In this document: positions 1 through 7,656 of the stretch, one piece after another
Layout: each line of letters begins with the position of its first letter
How positions within the stretch are numbered: position 1 is the first letter of the stretch
DNA from: Planctomycetaceae bacterium
GTDB taxonomy: Bacteria; Planctomycetota; Planctomycetia; Pirellulales; Pirellulaceae
Length of the DNA: 64,000 nucleotides
Direction of reading: 5' to 3'
Assembly: GCA_020638995.1 (NCBI GenBank)
Contig: JACKHM010000003.1
Span: 806,001-870,000, forward strand
Program-made: the position numbers and the translations under genes
Notes under the pieces: generated by a model
Told to the model about the DNA's origin: nothing
Databases searched by the model: none
What the model saw: only the letters and a program-made list of their open reading frames with translations

Positions 1-661
1 CATCATCGTCGGGCCGACGCAGCGTCAGGAACAATCGTCCCAACTCAGAAGCCAACATCGCCGATTCCGCTTGGCGAGGTTTCAGGAGGAGCGAGACCGT
101 GCTCAGCGTCCGAGCCTGGCCATTCTCGTCCACGCTTCGCTCCGTGGCTCCGTCGACGCTGAATACGTTGACATCTTTCAGAATCGTACGCGTCCCGGTC
201 TCGGGAACTTCAGCGCTCTTCCGTAGAAGGACAAGCACATCAACTCGATCACCGGGTTGGATAAGTCCTCCACCGGCATTCTCGACCGAGGCCTTGATGG
301 CCACGACGCGGAAGCCTTTCGGAATCGTTTGCGCAGCACTGCTGTTGCTCGAACCCATCAGCTTCGCGGTCAAAATCGGCTCCCCTGCGTACATTCTCGT
401 TCGCGGGAATTTCCCTTCGATTTCGGCAAAGTCGAAAACAGCGCCTTCCGGTACTCGATCCTTTGGCCAATCTTCCAGCTTGACCGTCTGCGCATCAAGC
501 TTCTCGCCAATGTTGATGTCCGTCATAGCGACCAGTATCGTCGCTGTTTCCACTTGCGCAGCTTGACCACCAGCGTTCTCCATGTACTGACTCACGCCAA
601 TCGACGCCGCCAGTCCACAGCCTACAGCTATGACAAACAAGACCAGTGATTTTGCACGCAT
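1..661 (-). CDS. cpaB: Flp pilus assembly protein CpaB/RcpC (partial)
   Basis: The frame runs from an ATG at 661 off the left edge, so about 220 N-terminal residues are present. The start has a short basic stretch and one hydrophobic segment (residues 5-24). A SAF-type region follows, with 'ILVAMTDINIGEKL' (about 43-56) and 'GFRVVAIKAS' further on. The block 'GLIQPGDRVDVLVLL' is typical of CpaB. CpaB/RcpC is a periplasmic component of Tad (tight adherence) pilus machines, where it works with the secretin. It is the last gene in the window of a minus-strand run flp-cpaA-tadE-cpaB, and the secretin and ATPase genes would be expected further left. Family call is confident; the C-terminus is not visible. 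Confidence 0.9.
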   Translation of the reverse strand, partial: MRAKSLVLFVIAVGCGLAASIGVSQYMENAGGQAAQVETATILVAMTDINIGEKLDAQTVKLEDWPKDRVPEGAVFDFAEIEGKFPRTRMYAGEPILTAKLMGSSNSSAAQTIPKGFRVVAIKASVENAGGGLIQPGDRVDVLVLLRKSAEVPETGTRTILKDVNVFSVDGATERSVDENGQARTLSTVSLLLKPRQAESAMLASELGRLFLTLRRPDDD

Positions 662-693
662 TACAGTTCCCCCTCCGCCTTTCGGCTGCTCAT

Positions 694-1212
694 CTATTGC
701 ACGCTTTCGCGACGCATAACGGACGTGGCCGACATGTTCGCGTTCCCCAGGAACATAGGCGCCGGCAACCAGCTCACTCGGCTAAACGGCACCGTCAAGC
801 TGACAGTGACCGGATCACCAAAGGCGGCGGCCGCAGGGTCTGGCGATACGGTAATCTCGTTGGTGTTTACCGTAATGTTCCCGCTTGACAGGTAGTCCTG
901 AACGGTTGTCTTCACGTTCGACGTGGTCGTGCCGTCCAACACCGCGCGACGTGCGCCTTCGCGAGTCGCGTTTGTCAACATTTGTTGGACCATCACCATG
1001 CGACCGTACTCGATCATCCCGAACAGGAGCAGAACAAAGATAGGAGCAACCACGGCAAACTCGACAGCTGCCGCTCCTCGTTGTTTTCGGAACGACCCAC
1101 ACACTTTGTGCATGTTGAACCGTCTGAGCCGCAAGGTCTTTGATTGCTTCTTAGTGTTCCGCAACTCACCAGCTTGAGCTGTTTCGCTATCTTGTGATTT
1201 GAATAATCTCAT
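694..1212 (-). CDS. TadE-like minor pseudopilin
   Basis: This 172-residue protein has a basic N-terminus, then 'QRGAAAVEFAVVAPIF' running into a single transmembrane helix (about residues 44-68). That is the TadE/TadG pseudopilin signature with the conserved Glu. The C-terminal part is a small extracytoplasmic domain. The start at 1212 is chosen because its ATG overlaps the TGA of the upstream prepilin peptidase gene (ATGA, 1209-1212), a translational-coupling arrangement; an in-frame start at 1230 would overlap more. TadE proteins are processed by the TadV/CpaA peptidase encoded next door and assist pilus assembly. Function is inferred from family and operon. Confidence 0.85.
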   Translation of the reverse strand: MRLFKSQDSETAQAGELRNTKKQSKTLRLRRFNMHKVCGSFRKQRGAAAVEFAVVAPIFVLLLFGMIEYGRMVMVQQMLTNATREGARRAVLDGTTTSNVKTTVQDYLSSGNITVNTNEITVSPDPAAAAFGDPVTVSLTVPFSRVSWLPAPMFLGNANMSATSVMRRESVQ

Positions 1213-1793
1213 ACAAGCATCCCGGTCCAAGCAAAATAAGCGATCGTGCCAATGGCGATTGGAATTCCATAAGGCAGAAGCATCATGGAACTCTTCCTTT
1301 CGGCCGCGATGACCGAAAGTCGTTCTGGATTACGTACCGTCACAATCTCGCCAAGTATCGCCCAGAACTGATAGTAGTGTTTCGTAAAGACTCCTCGGGC
1401 CAGCACCATCAGCACCGCTAGCACGGCTCCGACAATTCCCGAAAGGCAGAAAGCGTAGAACGTCGTCGCGCCATGCACCCAAGCTCCGACACCCATGAGC
1501 AGCTTGACATCTCCAGCTCCCATGCCCCCGATTGAGTAGGCCGGCAAAAGCAGGGCGAGTCCTACGAGGGTGCCGAACAGGCTCCATCCCAGACCCGCGT
1601 ACCAAGGCTCGCCGGACATTGCGTAAGAGCCAATGCTGAAAATCCACCCGCTGATGATCATTGGGAACGTCAGCCAATTCGGCACCTTGAGCTGAATCCC
1701 GTCGATGACCGCAGCCACGACAAGAACGATGGTGACAAACCAGACATGCCAGTTGACGACCATGCTGTCGGCGAGCGAAGTAATTATGTCCAT
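1209..1793 (-). CDS. cpaA: Prepilin peptidase CpaA/TadV (A24 family)
   Basis: A 194-residue multi-pass membrane protein. The two catalytic aspartates of A24 aspartic peptidases are visible: Asp31 in 'AAVIDGIQLKVPNWLT' and Asp95 in the 'GGMGAGDVKLL' block (the GxGD motif). This short form lacks the N-terminal methyltransferase domain of PilD, as is usual for CpaA/TadV. It removes the leader of Flp pilin and of TadE-type pseudopilins at the inner face of the membrane. The start at 1793 has an AGGAG about 10 nt upstream. It sits between flp and tadE in the same operon. Confidence 0.92.
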   Translation of the reverse strand: MDIITSLADSMVVNWHVWFVTIVLVVAAVIDGIQLKVPNWLTFPMIISGWIFSIGSYAMSGEPWYAGLGWSLFGTLVGLALLLPAYSIGGMGAGDVKLLMGVGAWVHGATTFYAFCLSGIVGAVLAVLMVLARGVFTKHYYQFWAILGEIVTVRNPERLSVIAAERKSSMMLLPYGIPIAIGTIAYFAWTGMLV

Positions 1794-1989
1794 GGGAGTG
1801 TCTCCTTTCTCGAGTGATCGGAATCGACTTCGTTTGTCGACTCGCTGTTACTCTGCGAGGTCAAACTCGCAGCGTGAACAGATAACTTACAAGTGCAGTT
1901 GTCGCAGTCGCAAAGCAACACACCAGTTCCAATGCCGCAGCCAAATTGTCTGCTGATACGAACAGGTACATGCTTTGTCCCACTGTGAC

Positions 1990-2021
1990 GTAGCTTTCCG
2001 GTGACATAGCTTTCCGGTGAC
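1990..2021. repeat. Two tandem copies of a 15-bp unit
   Basis: The unit tagctttccggtgac occurs at 1991-2005 and 2007-2021, a period of 16. It lies in the 307-bp gap between flp and cpaA, just downstream of the flp terminator hairpin. No function is apparent, and no gene is visible in the rest of this gap. Confidence 0.8.
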
Positions 2022-2041
2022 TGTATTGCCAAGGCAAAATC

Positions 2042-2069
2042 CCCGCACAGCGCCGAAACGCTGTGCGGG
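2042..2069 (-). terminator. Terminator hairpin after flp
   Basis: A perfect 11-bp stem (2042-2052 with 2059-2069, cccgcacagcg) encloses a 6-nt loop. On the minus strand the stem is followed by gattttg, and on the plus strand by tgttttt. It lies 32 bp past the flp stop codon. It probably limits readthrough from the abundant flp transcript into cpaA. Confidence 0.75.
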
Positions 2070-2100
2070 TGTTTTTGCTGGTTTCCGTAGCAGCGATTGC

Positions 2101-2286
2101 CTAGCTGCTGGCACCGCCGACTTTGTTGGCGATGTTATTGAACTGCGCAGCTGCTTGCGTACCGACAGCTGTAATCGCAGTCAAACAAACGATGATGATC
2201 AAAGCAAGCATCACCGCGTACTCGACGGCTGTTGGGCCATCTTCGGACTTCAGAAAGCGTTTTACCTTCGTTGCGAAATTCTTCAT
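2101..2286 (-). CDS. flp: Flp/Fap-type major pilin
   Basis: A 61-residue type IVb pilin precursor. The leader is short and basic (residues 1-17). The processing site fits G17/P18, followed by 'TAVEYAVMLALIII' with Glu22 at position +5 and Tyr at +6, the Flp signature. After the hydrophobic helix there is only a short tail, as usual for Flp. The ATG at 2286 has gggagggaaag immediately upstream. This would be the structural subunit of the Tad pilus, matured by the CpaA-type peptidase at 1209-1793. A strong hairpin follows the gene. Confidence 0.95.
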   Translation of the reverse strand: MKNFATKVKRFLKSEDGPTAVEYAVMLALIIIVCLTAITAVGTQAAAQFNNIANKVGGASS

Positions 2287-2358
2287 CTTTCCCTCCCAAA
2301 TGTGCGGCTGTTCTCGGTCGACTCAACCGAGCAAACGAAAACTCGTACGAACAACGAT

Positions 2359-2372
2359 ACGTTTCGAAACGT
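2359..2372. promoter_or_regulatory. 14-bp perfect palindrome upstream of flp
   Basis: The sequence acgtttcgaaacgt is its own reverse complement and lies 73-86 bp upstream of the flp start codon. Its length and position would suit a dimeric regulator. No regulator is identified, so this is a candidate only. Confidence 0.35.
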
Positions 2373-2914
2373 GAACCAGCGGGGAAACGCGAGCGGAAAA
2401 ATCGCAAATCGACGCAGGTTCAAGCTTCACACAACTCGACTGACGCTGCCTCGTCATCATCTCTGTCCTCGTTTCTGGGAGGTCGTACGAGTAAACTCGC
2501 GACGACTTCCATCCATTCGGTAACCGGCTTCCGCGAGCGATACGAATCGCACGTGGCCCTTGGCTTTGCGTCCCGGCCTTGCGACCGGTTTGCCCTTTCG
2601 AGGATGTGAGGCTGCGAATCTTCAGAGCAAAGCGTTCCAATGAAGCAATCGCTGCACTCTGGGAGCCACAACAGCAACCTGTTGTCTCTCCAATTTGAAA
2701 CCTAGGTCACGAAACCGATTAGTCAAATCGTGAGCTTTAGGAAATCTGACGTTATTCGATAGAGAATTCGGAATGGAACGTAGTCATACGAACCGTTATC
2801 GACAATGCGATCGCTTATACCAGTTTTGCAGGGCCCGCTATGCGGACTGGGGCGATCTTAGGTCCGCGCAGCGAACCGTACTTTGAAGCGCCGACTTGAT
2901 GATTGAGTCTTCGC
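2373..2914. other. Intergenic stretch without a recognisable gene
   Basis: About 540 bp between the flp upstream region and the end of the DUF1501 gene. Short open frames exist on both strands but show no start context, domain or bias that would support a gene. Confidence 0.6.
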
Positions 2915-4393
2915 TCATGCCAATAATTCTTTCACCACGCGGCCGGAGACATCAGTCAACCGCACGTCACGTCCACGGAATCGGTACGCTAGCCGTTCGT
3001 GATCAATTCCGAATTGGTGAAGAATCGTCGCATGCAAGTCGTGTACGTGGATCGGATTCTCGACAATGTTCCACCCGAATTCGTCGGTCTTGCCGATTGT
3101 TTGGCCACCTTGGATGCCTGCCCCGGCAAGCCACAAGCTGAATGCAAAAGGTTGATGATCGCGTCCGCTGGCATTGGTATTGCCAAGCTTGTTTTCGCCG
3201 AGCGGCGTTCGGCCAAACTCGCTGGCACAAACGACCAGTGTGCTGTCGAGCAAACCTTGCCGTTTCAAATCTTTGAGCAAGGCCGCGATCGGTTGATCAA
3301 CCACCGAACAGTTGAGTTCCAGATTCGGCACCAGCAGCGAGTGATGGTCCCAGCTGGCGTGATAGACATTCACAAAGCGGACACCGCGTTCGACAAGTCG
3401 CCGCGCCATCAAGCAGTTTCTGGCGAAATCGTCGAACGTGCCTTTGTTGCCACCTTCCCAACCGCGGAGATCGTCAGGTACGGCCCGCATGAATCCGTAT
3501 TCTTCGAATGTTGACTGCTTTTCGTCAGAGAAATCAATTAGCTCGGGCACCGCGGCCTGCATTCGGAATGCCAGTTCGTAGGCCTGAATCCTGGCAATGA
3601 TCGCCGGATCGTCGACATGCTCGTAGTTCAAACCGTTCAATTGAGTCACGGCATTCAACGTATTGCCCTGAACCGTGGGGCAGATTCCTCGCGGATTGTC
3701 CAGGTGTAATACAGGTTCGCCACGGTTACGAAACAACAGCCCTTGGTGGTCAGTCGGCAAAAAACCACTCGACCAGTTCGACGCTCCCGCGCGGGTTGCT
3801 GTACCCGCTGTCAGCACCACATAACCGGGAAGGTTCTCGTTCTCGCTGCCCAATCCATAATTGACCCAGGACCCAATACTCGGATAGCCGAATCGTAGCA
3901 GGCCCGTATTCATCACCAATTCGCCGGGATGATGATTAAACGCGTCCGTGTGCATCGAACGAACGAGGGCGATGTCGTCGGCACAGGCGGCAATGTTCGG
4001 CAGCAACTCGCTTAGTTCCATCCCGCATTCACCATACCGCTGAAACTTGTAGCGGGACGGCATGATACGCGCCGTCGCGGTTTGCAAGGCACCAAATCGT
4101 TCGTCGCCCGTGACCGACGCTGGCAGCGTTTCGCCAGCCATTTCCTCGAGCATCGGTTTCGGGTCGTAGAGGTCGATCTGGCTGGGACCGCCGACGAGAT
4201 AAATGAAGATGCACGACTTGGCTTTGGCGGGAAAGTGGAGTCCCGGCCCTGCGTTCCGGGCGTGCGAGACTTCGTCGGCCAATAGTCCATCGGCACCGAG
4301 CAAGCTCGCCAAAGCTGCGCCGCCAATTCCTCCGGTACAACTGGTTAGGAAGGCACGTCGATCGCGCAGCAGAGCGGCTTGTTGTGGATGCAT
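2915..4393 (-). CDS. DUF1501 secreted protein (sulfatase-like fold)
   Basis: This 492-residue protein belongs to the DUF1501 family, abundant in planctomycetes. The N-terminus carries a Tat-type signal ('RRAFLTSCTGGIGGAALASLL', split here at the twin Arg). It is followed by 'CIFIYLVGGPSQIDLYDPKP', the DUF1501 opening block. Later blocks are 'VRSMHTDAFNHHPGE', 'FVNVYHASWDHHS', 'VVCASEFGRTP', 'GRDHQPFAFSLWLAG' and the C-terminal 'HDLHATILHQFGIDH'. I chose the ATG at 4393 because the longer frame overlaps the upstream gene. It follows the DUF1549/1553 gene by 43 bp, the usual pairing. The biochemical role of the family is unknown; export and polymer degradation are inferences. Confidence 0.9.
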   Translation of the reverse strand: MHPQQAALLRDRRAFLTSCTGGIGGAALASLLGADGLLADEVSHARNAGPGLHFPAKAKSCIFIYLVGGPSQIDLYDPKPMLEEMAGETLPASVTGDERFGALQTATARIMPSRYKFQRYGECGMELSELLPNIAACADDIALVRSMHTDAFNHHPGELVMNTGLLRFGYPSIGSWVNYGLGSENENLPGYVVLTAGTATRAGASNWSSGFLPTDHQGLLFRNRGEPVLHLDNPRGICPTVQGNTLNAVTQLNGLNYEHVDDPAIIARIQAYELAFRMQAAVPELIDFSDEKQSTFEEYGFMRAVPDDLRGWEGGNKGTFDDFARNCLMARRLVERGVRFVNVYHASWDHHSLLVPNLELNCSVVDQPIAALLKDLKRQGLLDSTLVVCASEFGRTPLGENKLGNTNASGRDHQPFAFSLWLAGAGIQGGQTIGKTDEFGWNIVENPIHVHDLHATILHQFGIDHERLAYRFRGRDVRLTDVSGRVVKELLA

Positions 4394-4436
4394 GGTCGAT
4401 AACTCGTTCGATTCACTTGATCGGCGAACAATGAAC

Positions 4437-7304
4437 CTACTGGCGAACAATGAACTCATCTAAGTTGATCGCAATCCGAGATAGGACGACCCAGGTAGCG
4501 AGTTCGCTGATCGCTTGCGGGTTCGCAACGTCAACCTGCATGTTGAGCGTCACTTCTCGGGCCAAAAACGGATTGGCGTCGTAAAACCCCCGATGTTCTT
4601 CGTACAAACCGACGAGGTAAGGCCACTCAACTTCGCGTGGATTGCGTGACAAACACAATTCATACAACCGATTCACACGGTCATACACGCGTGACGAATC
4701 CGACTCGGTGGCGACGATTTCACCCACCAATCGTTGAGCCAGCGCCTTTGCACACTCGAAGCTAAAACCATCATTGAGCCGATGCAACGCTTGCATAGGT
4801 GTCGTCGAACGATGGCGGCGAGTGCAAGTCGCGTTATTGTGCGCCGCGTCGAAGATCATCAAGCCGGGATAGGGGGCGGTACGCTGAAACCAAACATAGA
4901 TTCCCCGCCGAAACAAGCCGTCGCCCCAAGATGGCGTGAGCGGCTGGCTGCGGTTGAACGATAGATCTTGAGCTCCGGTCGGCTGTGGCAGTACAACGCT
5001 CGGCCCGCCCACTCGACGGTCGAGTAACCCGCTCACCGCAAGCCCCAGATCTCGCACGACTTCTGCATCAACACGCAGTCGCTGCTGACGTGCCAACAGT
5101 TGGTTTAACGGATCGAGGTCCGTCAACTCGGCTCGATAGTTGCTCGACTGGCGATAGGTCGCAGACATCACGATCAACTTGTGCAGCCGCTTGGTGCTCC
5201 ACCCGCCAGCCACAAATTCGTTGGCCAGCCAATCGAGCAACTCGGGATGCGAAGGCGAATCTCCCTCCAAGCCAAAATCATCGTCGGTAAAGACCAACCC
5301 GCGCCCAAAATACTGTTGCCAGATGCGATTTACGGTGACGCGCGCCGTTAAGGGGTTTGCGGGATCGACGAGCCAACGAGCCAAGTCGAGTCGATCGGGC
5401 TTCTCGCCGCGAACCCGCAGTGGATGCAACACTTTGGGCGTTGCTCGAGTGACGACTTCTCCGGGACGCAAGAAGTCTCCGCGCTCGAACATTCTCGTCT
5501 CGCGAACTTCGTCGAGTTCCGCAATAGTTTGAGCAAGTGTGTCGTTTGGATTCTTTGGCTCTAACCTCATTCGAGTTTGGACCGCGTTGTCGATATTCAG
5601 CCAATCCGGATCACGAGAACAGAAATAGTCCAGAATGACACGATTGTGTTCTTCCAAGCGTTGTGCTACGGGCACGGTCAAAAAGTCAGCGGCTCGGCCT
5701 TTGATTTCTTCGACGCGAAAGGGCAGTTGTGTACCTGTGACGGATAAGCGGAATCGCCCGATCAACTGGAACCAGCCACCCGCTCCTTGACGCATCGTGA
5801 TTGTGAACCGTGTGCCGGCGGGATGGGAGACGGGTCTACGAAACTCAACAACGGCGACGTGGCGTTCCCCGGTTCGCCCGCCGATCGACCAACCAGGACT
5901 ACCCGGGCGAGAATAAACTGCGCCTCGAAATTGTCGGTCATCGCGGGCGTGACTGGCGACGGGGTGTAATAACTCCACACGCTCGGCTTGCGGAATGTCA
6001 GGGCTGTCGATCGCGATATCCTTCGTTGGCACAGGTTCCGCTTCAAGGATCAGCTCACTAAGGTCGAACTCGCCATCGGGCGCTCGGCCGGGACCTTCGT
6101 TTGGCAAACTCGGATGCGGTAGGACTTCGAGCCTCAGGCCTGTGATTTTCGGAAGTTCACTCGTTGCAACGATCGTATATGTCGAGTCTTCAGGGGTCGG
6201 ACCGGAAGCCAAAATCGAGAGATCTTCTTGCAGAGTCAATGCTTCGCCCTTGCTCGCCGAAAGGTAAGAGGGCACTAATGCCTTCCACTCTGCAAACTCG
6301 ATTTTTGCAAGCGTTGCAGCCCAATGCTTCGCCCGATCCGAGGCGATATGCTGTTCGTAGCTGCGTCGGGTCGCCAAGATTTGCTCAAACTGTTGGTCAA
6401 AGATCTCCTTGCTCTCGGGATAGCCACGCAACTCCTCCGGGAGCGGAGCGGGGAGATCCAGTTCACGCACGCTGTTGAAAAACGCGTACATCCCGAAGTA
6501 ATCAGCTTGGGTCAACGGATCGTACTTGTGGTCGTGGCATCGCGCGCATCCAAGCGTCAGGCCTAGCCACACGGTCGCCGTCGTGTCGGTACGGTCGAAC
6601 GTCTGGCGGACACGATCTTCCTTTGGGTCGGCGCCGACTTCCAGGTTGCTGAGCGTATTGCGATGGAAGCCCGTAGCCACCAATTGATCGTTCGTCGGAT
6701 TAGGCAGCAGGTCGCCCGCGAGTTGCTCGACCGTAAATTGGTCAAACGGAAGATCGTTGTTGAAAGCCTCGACGACCCAATGCCGATACCGCCACGCGTG
6801 CGGTCGAGGCTGATCCAGGTCGTATCCGTGGCTGTCCGCATAGCGGGCCTGGTCGAGCCAATGTCGGGCCCAACGCTCGCCGTAATGCGGTGAATTCAGT
6901 AGCCGGTCAACGAGTTTTTCGTACGCGTGCGGATCGAGATCATCGACAAACGCCAAAACCTCTTTCGGTGTTGGCGGCAGCCCCAGCAGGTCGAGATAGA
7001 GTCGTCGAATGAGCGTGCGTCGATTTGCCGCGGGCGATGGCGTGATCTCCTCTTGTTCAAGTCGCCGCAGCACAAAGCGGTCGATGTCGTTAATTACCCA
7101 CGCTTCGAAATCCACTTGTGGAGGTTGTGTCGAATGAATCGGCTGAAACGACCAATGACGAGTCTCGCCTCGGTCGGATTCCAAAACGCTCGTCGGTTCA
7201 CTCGACGCGGGTGCAACGACGTCGCTCGGGCTGGTAGCTCGGGCATGCGTTGAAGACATGCCAAAGGCGATTGCTATGAGGCCAATACAGATGGGGCGTT
7301 GCAC
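4437..7304 (-). CDS. DUF1549/DUF1553 secreted protein with CxxCH motif
   Basis: About 955 residues. The N-terminal DUF1549 (PSCyt2) region has 'INDIDRFVLRRLEQEEITPS', 'RLYLDLLGLPPTPKEV', 'HYGERWARHWLDQARYADS' and a haem-binding type 'CARCHDHKYDP' near residue 252. The C-terminal DUF1553 (PSD1) region has 'DLARWLVDPANPLTARV', 'NRIWQQYFGRGLV' and 'PTHPMQAL'-like 'TTPMQALHRLND'. The central part looks like a beta-sandwich insert. The GTG at 7304 is preferred because aaggg lies 7 nt upstream and it opens directly onto a signal peptide; a TTG at 7385 gives 27 more residues. It probably forms an operon with the DUF1501 gene. The function is not established. Confidence 0.88.
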   Translation of the reverse strand: MQRPICIGLIAIAFGMSSTHARATSPSDVVAPASSEPTSVLESDRGETRHWSFQPIHSTQPPQVDFEAWVINDIDRFVLRRLEQEEITPSPAANRRTLIRRLYLDLLGLPPTPKEVLAFVDDLDPHAYEKLVDRLLNSPHYGERWARHWLDQARYADSHGYDLDQPRPHAWRYRHWVVEAFNNDLPFDQFTVEQLAGDLLPNPTNDQLVATGFHRNTLSNLEVGADPKEDRVRQTFDRTDTTATVWLGLTLGCARCHDHKYDPLTQADYFGMYAFFNSVRELDLPAPLPEELRGYPESKEIFDQQFEQILATRRSYEQHIASDRAKHWAATLAKIEFAEWKALVPSYLSASKGEALTLQEDLSILASGPTPEDSTYTIVATSELPKITGLRLEVLPHPSLPNEGPGRAPDGEFDLSELILEAEPVPTKDIAIDSPDIPQAERVELLHPVASHARDDRQFRGAVYSRPGSPGWSIGGRTGERHVAVVEFRRPVSHPAGTRFTITMRQGAGGWFQLIGRFRLSVTGTQLPFRVEEIKGRAADFLTVPVAQRLEEHNRVILDYFCSRDPDWLNIDNAVQTRMRLEPKNPNDTLAQTIAELDEVRETRMFERGDFLRPGEVVTRATPKVLHPLRVRGEKPDRLDLARWLVDPANPLTARVTVNRIWQQYFGRGLVFTDDDFGLEGDSPSHPELLDWLANEFVAGGWSTKRLHKLIVMSATYRQSSNYRAELTDLDPLNQLLARQQRLRVDAEVVRDLGLAVSGLLDRRVGGPSVVLPQPTGAQDLSFNRSQPLTPSWGDGLFRRGIYVWFQRTAPYPGLMIFDAAHNNATCTRRHRSTTPMQALHRLNDGFSFECAKALAQRLVGEIVATESDSSRVYDRVNRLYELCLSRNPREVEWPYLVGLYEEHRGFYDANPFLAREVTLNMQVDVANPQAISELATWVVLSRIAINLDEFIVRQ

Positions 7305-7656
7305 CGATAAACCCTTGCTGGTGGATTTGTTATGGGCGGGACGAGTTAGTCTAAAAAGGCGTGTGATCGACGAGACGGCTCGCAAAAAACATTGCTCACG
7401 ATTGTCAACGTGTCAATTTGTCAACATCCATGAGAACGTGCTGCCACAACACAACACAGGTTGCGTTAAGAAGACATCGGTGGAGAAAAAGCCGATTCGG
7501 CGTCTTTGCACATTTGCGTTTCATGTCCCATCTTTCATTTATGCAGGAGTGCGCTCGGTCGATTTGTACGGGCACAGGTCCCGACGTCCGCAGCCTGCGA
7601 AGTATTGAGCCCCCGACTATCTGCCCACCTCGATAATGCCAGGAGCCTGACGAATC
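7305..7656. other. Divergent intergenic region
   Basis: About 350 bp between the DUF1549/1553 gene (minus) and the TadG-like gene (plus). It should hold both promoters, but I cannot pick either with confidence. A ccaggagcc ribosome-binding site lies about 12 nt before the ATG at 7657. Confidence 0.5.

Noticed and set aside
2323..2640. A 105-codon minus-strand open frame upstream of flp
   Set aside because: Ser/Arg-rich translation with no motif; it overlaps the likely flp promoter region.
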